NCBI RefSeq assembly: GCF_013390595.1
Contig: NZ_JACAWV010000022.1
Coordinates: 248,001 to 312,000 of the forward strand
DNA: 64,000 nucleotides
Origin: Rhizobium sp. RM
Lineage (GTDB): Bacteria > Pseudomonadota > Alphaproteobacteria > Rhizobiales > Rhizobiaceae
Direction of reading: 5' to 3'
The position numbers and the translations under genes are program-made. This document shows positions 1 through 8,735 of this stretch, piece by piece. The notes beneath the pieces were generated by a model, which saw nothing but the letters and a program-made list of their open reading frames with translations, made no database searches and was not told the DNA's origin. Within the stretch, counting starts at the first letter, position 1. Each line of letters opens with the position of its first letter.

Positions 1-22
1 GGGTTTGAGGTGTGACGGTCAT
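1..22 (-). CDS. 5' end of a divergent gene (only 7 codons in window)
   Basis: An ATG on the minus strand at 20-22 is preceded by GGAG five bases upstream and opens a frame that runs off the window edge (MTVTPQT). It points away from the LysR gene that starts at 150, the usual arrangement for a LysR regulator and its target. Nothing can be said about the product. The call rests only on the start codon, the ribosome binding site and the divergent layout. Confidence 0.4.
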
Positions 23-149
23 GAGAACTCCAGGCTTGGACATGCGGACGCGATCAACGCGCAAAGCCCATGTGCACCCGATGACAGGAATTCGATAATC
101 AGCCTCTTCGTCCTTTCATTGCGGACCAGAATTCTATAATTTGCGAAGC

Positions 150-1040
150 ATGGATAAACTCAGCGAGATAGAAGCCTTCGTTCGCGTTGCCGAGAGGCTG
201 AACTTTGCCAAGGCGGGGCAGAGCCTTGGCCTGTCGCCCTCGGCCATCGGCAAAAGCGTGGCACGGCTGGAATCCTCGCTCGGCGTACGGCTCTTCAACC
301 GCACGACGCGGCAGGTCACGTTGACAGACGAAGGCACGATGCTGTTTGAGCGCTACAGCGCCATTCTGACCGACCTGCGCGACACCCACGATGCCGTCAA
401 GGACAACAAGGCCGCCCCAAGCGGCAGCCTGCGCGTGACGCTGCCGACCATCGGCTATCGTTTCCTGCTGCCTATCCTGCCGGAGTTTCGTCGGCTTTAT
501 CCTGACATCGATCTGGAATTCGATTTCAACGACCGGCGCGTCGACCTGATCGAAGGCGGTTTCGATGCCGCCATTCGCAGCGGCGCACTCGACGATTCCA
601 GCCTGATGATGCGACGCCTCGGACCGTTTCGTTTCGTCGTCTGCGGCGCGCCTGACTATTTTGCCCGCATGGGCAGACCGCAGCAGCCCGGCCAGTTGCT
701 GCACCATGACGCTTTGCGCTTTCGTTTCCCCTCATCCGGCAGGTTCCAGGACTGGCGGCTTGAAAATGGCGACAATGCGCTGGCCGGCATGCGTGTTGCG
801 TTGACCTGCGGCAACATGGAAGCGATACGCGCCGCTGCAATCGACGGTCTCGGCCTTGGTTACATGCCGGAGTTTCTGGCAAAGGACGCCATTCGCGACG
901 GCTTGCTGGAAAGTGTGCTGAATGAATATCTCGCAGCACCCGGCCACTTTTCGATCCTGTGGCCGGCAACGCGGTTCGTGACCCCGCGCCTGCGCGCCTT
1001 CATCGATTTCGCCTCTGAAAACATGTTCAGGGAAACCTGA
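150..1040 (+). CDS. LysR-family transcriptional regulator
   Basis: This 296-residue protein has the standard LysR length. Residues 1-60 form the winged helix-turn-helix (SEIEAFVRVAERLNFAKAG, then SAIGKSVARLE and LFNRTTRQVTLTDEG). Residues from about 90 form the periplasmic-binding-protein-like effector domain. The RTTR-VTLTDEG type is common among regulators of MDR/SDR oxidoreductases. I chose ATG 150 because the motif begins there; a TTG three codons earlier is possible. A TATAAT hexamer at 135-140 lies only 10 bp before the start, so the 5' leader would be very short. It is convergent with the quinone oxidoreductase gene and divergent from the gene entering at position 1. The ligand is unknown. 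Confidence 0.9.
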   Translation: MDKLSEIEAFVRVAERLNFAKAGQSLGLSPSAIGKSVARLESSLGVRLFNRTTRQVTLTDEGTMLFERYSAILTDLRDTHDAVKDNKAAPSGSLRVTLPTIGYRFLLPILPEFRRLYPDIDLEFDFNDRRVDLIEGGFDAAIRSGALDDSSLMMRRLGPFRFVVCGAPDYFARMGRPQQPGQLLHHDALRFRFPSSGRFQDWRLENGDNALAGMRVALTCGNMEAIRAAAIDGLGLGYMPEFLAKDAIRDGLLESVLNEYLAAPGHFSILWPATRFVTPRLRAFIDFASENMFRET

Positions 1041-1060
1041 TCCGGAGGAGAACCGGTGCT

Positions 1061-2071
1061 TCACGGCTCGACAAGCTGGACCACCACCTTGCCCTTGGCC
1101 CGGCCGGACTCGAGATAGGCAAAGGCTTCGGAGACCGCATCGAAGGGAAAGACGCGATCGATAACCGTCTTGATCGTGCCGGCATCGATCAGGGCTGCGA
1201 GTTCTGCAAGTTCGCGCCCGCTTGGATGCATGAAAAGGTAACGGTAGGAAACGGCGTGTTTGCGTGCTTCGGCCCGCAGACGATAGGAAATAAGCCAGAA
1301 CAGCGCCGTGAGGATCGGGCCGCGACCGAGATCCTTTCGTGCCGTCTCCGGTTCCGGCATGCCCGCAATCGACACGACCTTTCCACCACGCTTTACGACG
1401 CCGAATGTCTTCATCAGCGTTTCACCGCCCAGCAGATCGAAGGCGCCGTCCATATCGTGAAGCAAGGTTTCGAACCGCTCCGCCGTGTAATCGATGACCC
1501 GATCAGCGCCGAGATCCTCGACAAGCGCTCTGCCGCGTGGCGATGCCGTGGTTGTTACCTCTGCGCCAAGCCACCTGGCGATCTGGATGGCGAAAGTGCC
1601 GACACCGCCGGCACCTCCGGGGATGAAGATGCGGGTGCCCTGCGTAACACCGAGTTCATCGCGAAGTGCCTGCAGCGCCGTAAGCCCGGCCAGGGGAACA
1701 CCGGCAGCAGTGACGAAATCGACCGTCTCAGGCATTTTCGCCAGAAACTTTTCCGGCACCACGGCATAATCCGCAAGCGCGCCCATCGCGTCCTTCGGCA
1801 TACGGGCAAAAACGCGGTCGCCGGGCAGAAAGCCGGTCACGCCTTCACCGCACGTCTCGACCACGCCCGCCAGTTCATTGCCCATGACGACAGGCAACGT
1901 GTATCGCTGCACCACCTTCAGCGCGCCGTCGCGCGTCTTGTAATCAACGGGATTGAGACCGGCCGCGTGAACGCGCACAAGCACGCTTGCAGGCGCCGGA
2001 TGCGGACAGGACACCTCAAGCAGCTGCGCCCTGTCAGCCCCGCCATAGTCCGTCAAAACAAACGCCCGCAT
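1061..2071 (-). CDS. NADP-dependent quinone oxidoreductase / zinc-free medium-chain dehydrogenase
   Basis: A 336-residue medium-chain dehydrogenase/reductase. The N-terminal GroES-like domain has GLNPVDYKTRDG and GNELAGVVE; the Rossmann domain has the nucleotide motif GGAGGVGTFAIQIA near residue 155. The structural-zinc cysteine cluster of true alcohol dehydrogenases is absent, which places it with QOR/enoyl-reductase-like enzymes that reduce quinones or reactive enals with NADPH. The start at 2071 was chosen because MRAFVL is the family N-terminus and GGGAGG lies just upstream. It is a single gene between the convergent LysR gene and the minus-strand MetX-like gene. The substrate cannot be read from sequence. 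Confidence 0.85.
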   Translation of the reverse strand: MRAFVLTDYGGADRAQLLEVSCPHPAPASVLVRVHAAGLNPVDYKTRDGALKVVQRYTLPVVMGNELAGVVETCGEGVTGFLPGDRVFARMPKDAMGALADYAVVPEKFLAKMPETVDFVTAAGVPLAGLTALQALRDELGVTQGTRIFIPGGAGGVGTFAIQIARWLGAEVTTTASPRGRALVEDLGADRVIDYTAERFETLLHDMDGAFDLLGGETLMKTFGVVKRGGKVVSIAGMPEPETARKDLGRGPILTALFWLISYRLRAEARKHAVSYRYLFMHPSGRELAELAALIDAGTIKTVIDRVFPFDAVSEAFAYLESGRAKGKVVVQLVEP

Positions 2072-2187
2072 CGCGACCTCCCGCTCACAACAATGATGTC
2101 TCCCAAAGGTAGGATACGACCCCGAGAAGCGCAAAGTCCAGGATCGGAGGAGCATGCGTCATCTCCTGCCGAAACCGTGTGGTGACA

Positions 2188-3198
2188 TCACCGTGCAAGC
2201 AGGTCGCGGATGGCGGTTTCGATGGTGGCGGTATCGGCCTCGTTCATGCCCTCGCCCGCCACATGGCCCCAGGATGAGCAAAGGAGCCGGAACTCCGCGC
2301 CCGGAATTTTTCGGGCTTCATCGGCGGCATCTTCAGGCGGGAAATAGAGATCGCTCGAGGATGGCATGATGATGGTATCGGCCCTGATCGATGCCAAAGC
2401 CTTGTCGAGATCACCCTTGTAACGGTCATTGGCGCTGATGTCGGCGTGCTGTCCGGTCCAGATATGGGCGAGCAGGTTGTTGGCATCGCGTTTGAGGAAC
2501 CAGCCTTCCCATAAATCGACGAGGAAATCTTCAAGCGAGGCGTAACCGAGTGCCGTCTCATCCAGCCGCTCGCGAAAGAAACCTTGCGAGAAGCCCCACG
2601 CGGCATAGATCCGCGCCGCCACCCGCAGGCCCCGCAGCGGCTGCCTTGCGTAGAAGCCATCGTGAAAATCGTCATCCAGTTCGATGGCGGCGCGCACGCT
2701 GTCGAAGAACAGATGGAAGTGACGCGAGGTGCGGGCGGCACTTTGAAAGGTGAACAACCGCTCCACCCTGTCAGGAAAAGCCGCGGCCCACTCAAAGGCC
2801 TGCGCACCGCCAAGCGACCAGCCGATGGCAAGGCGCAGCGTCTCGATGCCGAACTTTTCGGTGAGCAGACGCTGCTGCTGCTGGACGTTGTCATGGATGG
2901 TGACAGGCGGAAAACGGCCGCCACCACCGGGCATCGGCGTATTGCTGGGCGAACTGGAGAGGCCATTGCCGAACATGTCAGGCACGACAATGAAATATCG
3001 CTCGGGGTCCAGCGCCCTGCCCGGCCCGATCAGCCAGGCTGCATCCTCATGCGTGGCAGCGAACGAGGTCGGGTAAATGATGGCGTTGTCTTTTGCCGCG
3101 TTCAGCGTGCCGTAGGTTTTGTAAGCAAGCTTTGCCTGACGGATGCAGCGTCTTGACTGCAACTGGATGTCGCCGAGTTCGAAGATATCGTGGGTCAA
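2188..3198 (-). CDS. MetX-like alpha/beta-hydrolase (homoserine O-acetyltransferase family)
   Basis: A 336-residue alpha/beta-hydrolase fold protein of the homoserine O-acetyltransferase family. The nucleophile elbow is GWSLGG (serine near residue 130). An Asp in the SSSDLYFPPEDA stretch and a His in SSWGHVAGEG complete a plausible triad. Many members of this subgroup are uncharacterised acyltransferases or esterases, so true MetX activity is not assured. The TTG start at 3198 is preferred because a near-perfect AGGAGGTAAG lies a few bases upstream; any longer version would run into the MFS gene. It begins only 4 bp after the MFS stop, so the two form an operon read from 4375 leftwards. Confidence 0.8.
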   Translation of the reverse strand: MTHDIFELGDIQLQSRRCIRQAKLAYKTYGTLNAAKDNAIIYPTSFAATHEDAAWLIGPGRALDPERYFIVVPDMFGNGLSSSPSNTPMPGGGGRFPPVTIHDNVQQQQRLLTEKFGIETLRLAIGWSLGGAQAFEWAAAFPDRVERLFTFQSAARTSRHFHLFFDSVRAAIELDDDFHDGFYARQPLRGLRVAARIYAAWGFSQGFFRERLDETALGYASLEDFLVDLWEGWFLKRDANNLLAHIWTGQHADISANDRYKGDLDKALASIRADTIIMPSSSDLYFPPEDAADEARKIPGAEFRLLCSSWGHVAGEGMNEADTATIETAIRDLLAR

Positions 3199-3202
3199 GG
3201 TC

Positions 3203-4375
3203 TTACCTCCTGGGAATGACGATAAAGAACAGCAGTGCGGTCGCCGGCATGAGGGCGGCGAGCAGCAGAGTGGTGGGTAGATCGAAGCGGTCGACCACAA
3301 GCCCGCCGGCAAACGAACCGGCGGCAATGCCGATGTTGAAGGCGGCAACGAAAAGCGCCGTGGCGATTTCAAGGGCGGATGGCGCGGCCTTCATCATCCA
3401 GCTCTGCAGGCTGACTGAAACGCCGCCATAGGCCACACCCCAGACAAGAAGCAGCGCGGCACCAGAAAACGCCGTCGTACCCAGGAACCGGAAACCGAGG
3501 ATTGCCACGACCAGCCCGATGGCGATGCTGACGAGTGTGGCGGGAAGCCGCCGCGAGACAGCCATGCCTGCCAGAAAATTTCCGGCAATGCCCGCCGCGC
3601 CATAGAGGAAAAGCAGCACTCCGATCCATTCCACCCTGACACCCGAAATGGACTGCAGGATGGGGCTGACGAAGGTATAGGCCATGAAGTGCCCCGCCAC
3701 GATCAGCAGCGTGATGATGAGGCCGGATTGAACCGCAGGCCGCGCAAGCTGCACCTTGAAATGACCGAGACCAACGGATTGACGGATCGGAAGTGCAGGC
3801 AACGCCACGAGGTTCAACACCAGCACGAAGAGGCTGAACAGCGCCATTGCCCCGAATGCTGAGCGCCAGCCTGCGATGTCGCCGATGACGGCACCCACAG
3901 GCACGCCCAGCACGGAAGCGGCCGCCACACCGCCAAAGATGATGGCTGTTGCAGTGCCGACGGAATGCGCAGGAACCAGCCTTGGCGCCAGCCCACCGGC
4001 AATCGCCCAGATGCCGCCCATGCAGAAACCGACGACGACCCGCGCCGCCAGCAGCAAGCCGATGGAGGGTGCCAGCGCCGAGGCGATGTTGGCAGCAACC
4101 AGCAGCACCAGGAGCCCGGCCAGAATGCGCCGCCGGTCAATGTTGCCGGCCACCAGAATGACGAAGGGCGCGAAAAGGGCGGCGAGGATCGCCGGAACCG
4201 ACAGCATCAGCCCGGCTGTACCGACCGACGTTTCCAGCTCCATCGCGATCGCAGTCATAAGCCCGACGGGCAACATCTCCGTCGTGACCACCGAAAAGGT
4301 GGAAAGTCCCACCGCATAGACCGAAGCCCAACCGCCGCTGCGGGCGGTTCGAGCCGAACGCGTCTCAAGTTCCAT
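3203..4375 (-). CDS. MFS exporter (DHA1 drug/H+ antiporter-like)
   Basis: A 390-residue membrane protein with about 12 hydrophobic helices. It has the DHA1 motif pattern: STFSVVTTEMLPVGL in helix 1, LVAGNIDRRRILAGLLVLL as motif A after helix 2, and AARVVVGFCMGGIWAIAGG near helix 4. The family exports drugs, arabinose or amino-acid-like solutes by proton antiport. It is the first gene of a two-gene operon with the MetX-like hydrolase and is transcribed divergently from the LysR gene at 4490, which is probably its regulator. The substrate is unknown. Confidence 0.88.
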   Translation of the reverse strand: MELETRSARTARSGGWASVYAVGLSTFSVVTTEMLPVGLMTAIAMELETSVGTAGLMLSVPAILAALFAPFVILVAGNIDRRRILAGLLVLLVAANIASALAPSIGLLLAARVVVGFCMGGIWAIAGGLAPRLVPAHSVGTATAIIFGGVAAASVLGVPVGAVIGDIAGWRSAFGAMALFSLFVLVLNLVALPALPIRQSVGLGHFKVQLARPAVQSGLIITLLIVAGHFMAYTFVSPILQSISGVRVEWIGVLLFLYGAAGIAGNFLAGMAVSRRLPATLVSIAIGLVVAILGFRFLGTTAFSGAALLLVWGVAYGGVSVSLQSWMMKAAPSALEIATALFVAAFNIGIAAGSFAGGLVVDRFDLPTTLLLAALMPATALLFFIVIPRR

Positions 4376-4489
4376 GAGTCAACCTTTCGTGCTGCGGCGA
4401 GCGATGTGCTCTGCCGGAGCGGTGTTTACTGGATACGAAAAACCGATAAAGTGGCCGACAAGGGCAACAGATGGGACGATTTGGAAACA

Positions 4490-5392
4490 ATGCTCGATCA
4501 CTTTGGCGATGTGCTGGCCTTCGTGCGTGTGGCGGATACGCAAAGTTTTACCCGCGCGGCAGAACGGCTCGGCATCTCACGCTCCGCCGTGGGCAAGAGC
4601 ATTGCGCGGCTTGAGGAAAACCTCGCAACCCGCCTCATTCAGCGAACGACACGCAGCACCAGCCTGACGGATGAAGGCCAGCTTTTCTACGAACATGCCC
4701 TGCGCATTCTGTGCGAGGTGGATGATGCCGAGGCCACACTTGCCGAACGCCATCAGACACCGAAAGGCCGGCTTCGCCTCGATCTGCCGACGGCCTTCGG
4801 TCGCCTGCATGTTCTGCCCGTGCTGCAACGTTTCCTGGCCGACTGGCCGGAACTGGAAGCCGATGTGTCGTTTTCCGATGATTATTGCGATCTGGTCAGT
4901 GACGGGATCGATGTCGCCATCCGCATCGGCGGACCGGCAGATAGCGGGCTGATCCGACAGGTTCTGGCCCCTCACCGGCTGGTGACCTGTGCTGCCCCAT
5001 CCTATCTGGAACGGCGCGGCACACCTGAGGATATCGACGCGCTACAGCAGCATGAAAAGATCATCTTCACCTATGCCAACGGGCCTGTGCCCTGGCGTTA
5101 CCGCATCGCAGGCGCGCTGCGCGACGTCCATGTGCGTGGCGCACTGAGGCTCAGCAATACCGAAGCCATACGCGATGCGACGCTGGCGGGCCTTGGCATT
5201 GCCCAGCTTGGCGCCTTCCTTGTTGGCGACGATATCCGGCAAGGGCGTCTCGTGCCCGTTCTCGAAGACTTCAGCCGCGAGGAGCCACCGATTGCCGCTG
5301 TCTATCCCACCCGCCGCCACGTCTCGCCGAAGGTTCGGCGTTTCGTTGAGGCAATCCGAAAGGAGTGGGCAGCCGGTGCCCCCTGGGAATAG
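4490..5392 (+). CDS. LysR-family transcriptional regulator
   Basis: A 300-residue LysR protein. The HTH is in residues 1-60 (DVLAFVRVADTQSFTRAAE, SAVGKSIARLEENLA, RTTRSTSLTDEG), with a substrate-binding domain after residue 90. ATG 4490 fits the family start; upstream in-frame codons lie inside the MFS promoter region. It is divergent from the MFS/MetX-like operon with a 114-bp spacer, so control of that operon is the simplest reading. Its HTH closely resembles that of the LysR gene at 150, suggesting related subfamily members. Confidence 0.9.
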   Translation: MLDHFGDVLAFVRVADTQSFTRAAERLGISRSAVGKSIARLEENLATRLIQRTTRSTSLTDEGQLFYEHALRILCEVDDAEATLAERHQTPKGRLRLDLPTAFGRLHVLPVLQRFLADWPELEADVSFSDDYCDLVSDGIDVAIRIGGPADSGLIRQVLAPHRLVTCAAPSYLERRGTPEDIDALQQHEKIIFTYANGPVPWRYRIAGALRDVHVRGALRLSNTEAIRDATLAGLGIAQLGAFLVGDDIRQGRLVPVLEDFSREEPPIAAVYPTRRHVSPKVRRFVEAIRKEWAAGAPWE

Positions 5393-5405
5393 GCACTTTC
5401 CGAGA

Positions 5406-5681
5406 TCACCGCTTCGGAATGATCGTCACCCGGCATTCGTCGTTGGTCTCCAGCCCGGCCTTGGTGCATTGCGGTGCGGTCAGGTTGAAGAAAAAGACGT
5501 CCGAGCCCTTGCCCCAGGGCCTGATGTTGCGGGTGAACGGGCCTTTTTCATTGAGCAGGATATCCGCTGTAAAGGCACCTGTGCGACCAGCCACATGTTC
5601 GGGTTTCACCACGATGTAGCGCGGCAGAAACTCTTCCTTGCGCAAAATTCTCGTCGAGAACGTCACCCTGTCTTTGTCCAT
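5406..5681 (-). CDS. Small DUF1905-like protein
   Basis: A 91-residue protein whose layout resembles DUF1905: a PRYIVVKPEHVA strand, a central GPFTRNIRPWGKG segment and a terminal strand with DECRVTIIP. DUF1905 domains are small beta-barrels often linked to bacteriocin-protection YdeI-like proteins; the function is unknown. The start is uncertain: ATG 5681 has AGGGGGC upstream, and ATG 5705 is also possible. It sits immediately downstream of the M20 peptidase gene on the same strand with a 49-bp gap and may be cotranscribed. Confidence 0.55.
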   Translation of the reverse strand: MDKDRVTFSTRILRKEEFLPRYIVVKPEHVAGRTGAFTADILLNEKGPFTRNIRPWGKGSDVFFFNLTAPQCTKAGLETNDECRVTIIPKR

Positions 5682-5730
5682 TCCAGCCCCCTGTCGTCCA
5701 GACATCCCTGCACCCCCTTGGCCCCGGCCT

Positions 5731-6891
5731 CTAATCGAGCGGCATCCCGCGCTCCACCAAAGCCCGAAAATAGGCAATGCCATAGGGAATGGCGGCATCG
5801 TTGAAATCGAAACCCGCATCGTGAACCGAAGGGCCGTCTCCGTTACCGATCAGCATGATGTTTCCGGGGCGGGCTTCCAGCATGAAGGCAAAGTCTTCCG
5901 AGCCCATCAGCGGTTCCATGAAGCCATTGACCGCGTTATCACCCACCAGTGACTGCGCCGCTTTTACCGCGAAAGCCGTTTCCAGCGGATGATTCACGGT
6001 GGGCGGATACATGCGTCTGTAAGTAACGGTTGCGCCAGCGCCGTAGGCGACCGCGACATGTTCGGCGATCTCCTTCACCCGTCTTTCGATCAGATCGCGG
6101 GTCGCCGGGTCAAAGGTGCGCGTCGTGCCGCCCATCTCGGCCGATTGCGGAATGACATTTCCCGCCTTGCCGCCGCCCATCCAGCCAACGGTCACAACGG
6201 CGCATTGGCGCGGATGGACGTTGCGGGACACGATGGTCTGCAACGCAAGCAGAATATTTGCGCCAACGACAAGCGGATCGACACTGACATGCGGCGATGC
6301 GCCATGCGCGCCTTTGCCGTCGATCCTGATCCTGAAACCATCCGCAGACGCAGCAAGCGGCCCGCTGGCGGTCGAAAACTGGCCAATCGGCAGGCCGGGT
6401 TCGGTGTGCATGGCGTAAACTTCGCTGATGCCGAAACGGTCCATCAGCCCATCGTCGACCATCGCCTTGCCGCCGCCACCGCCTTCTTCCGCCGGCTGGA
6501 AGATCACCACTGCCCTACCGTTGAAGGCGCGGCTACGGGTAAGCTCGCGCGCCGCCCCCAGCAACATGGCTGTGTGGCCATCATGCCCGCAGGCATGCAT
6601 CACACCGTCAACGGTCGAGGCCCATGCGGCGCCGGTTTCCTCCTGAATTGGCAAGGCATCCATATCGGCCCGCAAGCCGATGACCTTTCCGCTGCTCTTT
6701 TCCTGACCATGAATAACGCCGACCACACCCGTCTTGCCGATGCCTGTCACCACCTCGTCACAGCCAAATTCAGCGAGTTTTTCAGCGACAAACGCAGCCG
6801 TTCTGTGAACGTCGAACTGCAATTCGGGATGGGCGTGAAGATCCCGCCGCCACGCCACCACATCGGCAAAATCGCCGTCAGGTCCAACCAT
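5731..6891 (-). CDS. M20 amidohydrolase (hippurate hydrolase / N-acyl amino acid deacylase-like)
   Basis: A 386-residue metallopeptidase of the M20D group. Visible metal and catalytic motifs are ADMDALPIQE, MHACGHDGHTAMLL and PAEEGGGGG, then GAHGASPH in the dimerisation domain and MGSEDFAFML near the C-terminus. M20D enzymes hydrolyse N-acyl amino acids such as hippurate or N-acetyl compounds in the cytoplasm. ATG 6891 was chosen for GGGAGGCGGC just upstream. It follows the NAD(P)-binding gene at 6911 with a 19-bp gap on the same strand, so the two are likely one transcript. The exact acyl substrate is not predictable. Confidence 0.88.
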   Translation of the reverse strand: MVGPDGDFADVVAWRRDLHAHPELQFDVHRTAAFVAEKLAEFGCDEVVTGIGKTGVVGVIHGQEKSSGKVIGLRADMDALPIQEETGAAWASTVDGVMHACGHDGHTAMLLGAARELTRSRAFNGRAVVIFQPAEEGGGGGKAMVDDGLMDRFGISEVYAMHTEPGLPIGQFSTASGPLAASADGFRIRIDGKGAHGASPHVSVDPLVVGANILLALQTIVSRNVHPRQCAVVTVGWMGGGKAGNVIPQSAEMGGTTRTFDPATRDLIERRVKEIAEHVAVAYGAGATVTYRRMYPPTVNHPLETAFAVKAAQSLVGDNAVNGFMEPLMGSEDFAFMLEARPGNIMLIGNGDGPSVHDAGFDFNDAAIPYGIAYFRALVERGMPLD

Positions 6892-6910
6892 GCCGCCTCC
6901 CGCGATTATC

Positions 6911-7564
6911 TTACGCCAACTGGCTTGCCGGTACGATGTGAACGCCGCCCGCCGGGCGCAGCGCGGCATCGAGTATGGCACGCGCAATCTTGTCGGCCGG
7001 ATTGATGCGCCACTTTTTCGGCAACAGCGGGCCGAGAGCTTTCAACACCACCGTCATGGCACGCTCACCGAACCGGAACTCGTCACGTTGCCCGCCGATC
7101 AGACCCGGCCGAACCAGAGTGAGCGATCGAAAGCCGATTGTCTTGAGGCCATCTTCCACCTCGCCTTTCACCCGGTTGTAGAAAATCGATGAACGGCGGT
7201 CCGCGCCGATAGCCGAATTGAGAACATAGGTCTGCGTGCCGTAGGCATGGGCAAGACGCGCCACCGCCAGCGGATAGTCATGATCCACCCGCCGGAACGC
7301 GTCCTGCGAACCCGCCGTCCTGATGGTCGTTCCCAGCGTGCAGATGACCGCATTTGCCCGCCACCAGTCGGCCGTCTCGGGCAACTGATCGAAATCCACC
7401 TGCGGCGAAATGAGTTTCGGGTGCGGCGGCAAAGGGCGACGCGTGGGCGCGACAACGCGGGCAACAGCCGGATCTGCCAAAGCCAGCCTGAGAACATGAC
7501 CTCCGACCATCCCCGAAGCCCCGACAAGCAGAAGCGTCGCACCCTCACCCGCCATATCCGCCAT
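6911..7564 (-). CDS. NAD(P)-binding oxidoreductase, atypical SDR (YbjT/HTATIP2-like)
   Basis: A 217-residue protein with an N-terminal Rossmann motif (LLLVGASGMVGGHVLRLAL), an ICTLGTTIRTAGS segment and a YVLNSAIGADRRS region typical of atypical short-chain dehydrogenases such as YbjT and HTATIP2. These bind NAD(P) and often act as nucleoside-diphosphate-sugar epimerase relatives or redox sensors; the reaction is unknown here. ATG 7564 was preferred because GAGAGGCGGC precedes it. It probably heads an operon with the M20 gene and the DUF1905-like gene. Confidence 0.8.
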   Translation of the reverse strand: MADMAGEGATLLLVGASGMVGGHVLRLALADPAVARVVAPTRRPLPPHPKLISPQVDFDQLPETADWWRANAVICTLGTTIRTAGSQDAFRRVDHDYPLAVARLAHAYGTQTYVLNSAIGADRRSSIFYNRVKGEVEDGLKTIGFRSLTLVRPGLIGGQRDEFRFGERAMTVVLKALGPLLPKKWRINPADKIARAILDAALRPAGGVHIVPASQLA

Positions 7565-7684
7565 GCCGCCTCTCCCCGTCAACTGCCTTCAGATACGAGA
7601 CAGGCTACCCGGTACGCGCTGCGGCGTCGATCCCTTGGCGGTGATCAGATGGAAGCGCGGCCATGAGACCGCGCATCCGAGGCA

Positions 7685-8668
7685 TCAGACCGCGACACCC
7701 TGCACCGCAGCCGCCAATGGTTCCAGCCGATCCATTTCTTTATCGGTCAGGTGAATGGTGGCGGCGGCGACGTTTTCCACCAGCCGTTCGGGCTTGCGTG
7801 TGCCGGGAATGGGAACGGTTTTCGCTTTCAATCTGTCGGACTGGGCATAGAGCCAGGCGAGCGCCAGTTGCGCAGGCGTGACGCCCTTGGAAGAAGCGAT
7901 GTCTTCGATACCGGCGACCAGCTTCATATTGGCTTCCAGGTTTTCAGCCGAGAAACGCGGGAAGTTCTGGCGCGCATCATCACCACTTAGTGACGCGGAA
8001 AACCCCTGCCCCGTCAGCAGGCCGCGCCCCAAGGGGGAATAAGGCACGATGGTCACCCCAAGCTCTGCCGCCGCCGGCACGATTTCCCGCTCGATATCGC
8101 GGGTGAAGATCGACCATTCCGATTGCAGGGCGGCGATGGGATGAATGGCATGGGCGACGCGCAGCTCAGCGGCGCTGACGGCCGACAGACCAAGCCACTT
8201 CACCTTGCCCGCCTTGACCAGATCGGCCATCGCGCCGATCGACTCTTCCAGTGGCACGGTCTCGATGCGCCGGTGCATGTAATAGAGGTCGATCACCTCC
8301 ACACCCAGTCGCTTCAGGGAGCGATCCACCGCCGCCCTGATGAATTCAGGGCGGTTATCGATGCTCCAGTCATCAGGGTTATCGGGCGTGCGCGTGTAAC
8401 CGAACTTGGTGGCGATGATGACTTTGTCGCGGTTGGCCGTAACGAAAGGCGCCAGAAACTCCTCATTGGTGCCGACACCATACATGTCTGCCGTGTCGAA
8501 CATGGTTACGCCGAGGTCCAGCGCCCGTTCCAGCGTTGCACGCGACTGGGCCACATCGGTAGCGCCATAAAATTCGCTCATGCCCATGCAGCCCAGTCCC
8601 TGAACGCCGATCATCGGGCCAGTTGGACCAAGCTGAGCCTGAGGCATGGGGGTATTTTCGCTTGTCAT
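7685..8668 (-). CDS. Aldo/keto reductase
   Basis: A 327-residue TIM-barrel oxidoreductase. The catalytic tetrad is readable: Asp and Tyr in FDTADMYGVG, Lys in IIATKFGYTR and His in DLYYMHRRI. The NADPH pocket is VPIPGTRKPERLVEN near the C-terminus. It resembles the YajO/AKR13 type that reduces aldehydes and ketones, possibly as a detoxification enzyme. The start at 8668 has GGAG 8 bases upstream. It is divergent from the MerR gene at 8736, and its promoter has the elongated spacer that MerR proteins act on, so MerR-controlled induction is strongly suggested. Confidence 0.88.
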   Translation of the reverse strand: MTSENTPMPQAQLGPTGPMIGVQGLGCMGMSEFYGATDVAQSRATLERALDLGVTMFDTADMYGVGTNEEFLAPFVTANRDKVIIATKFGYTRTPDNPDDWSIDNRPEFIRAAVDRSLKRLGVEVIDLYYMHRRIETVPLEESIGAMADLVKAGKVKWLGLSAVSAAELRVAHAIHPIAALQSEWSIFTRDIEREIVPAAAELGVTIVPYSPLGRGLLTGQGFSASLSGDDARQNFPRFSAENLEANMKLVAGIEDIASSKGVTPAQLALAWLYAQSDRLKAKTVPIPGTRKPERLVENVAAATIHLTDKEMDRLEPLAAAVQGVAV

Positions 8669-8698
8669 TTTTGGGTCTCCACTTTCTGACAAGCACCT

Positions 8699-8729
8699 CT
8701 TATAAGTATGGAGTATAGTCCATGGTCAA
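8699..8729 (-). promoter_or_regulatory. MerR-type promoter/operator of the aldo/keto reductase gene
   Basis: On the minus strand there is TTGACC (8724-8729), then exactly 19 bp, then TATAAG (8699-8704). The overlong 19-bp spacer is the hallmark of MerR-family promoters, where the regulator twists the DNA to realign the two hexamers. An inverted repeat ATGGA-6-TCCAT (8708-8723) lies inside the spacer. The divergent neighbour encodes a MerR protein. Confidence 0.8.
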
Positions 8730-8735
8730 GGGTTT

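Noticed and set aside
1226..2185. Long plus-strand frame of about 319 codons
   Set aside because: It is antisense to the quinone oxidoreductase gene and has no protein-family features; it is a by-product of high GC content.
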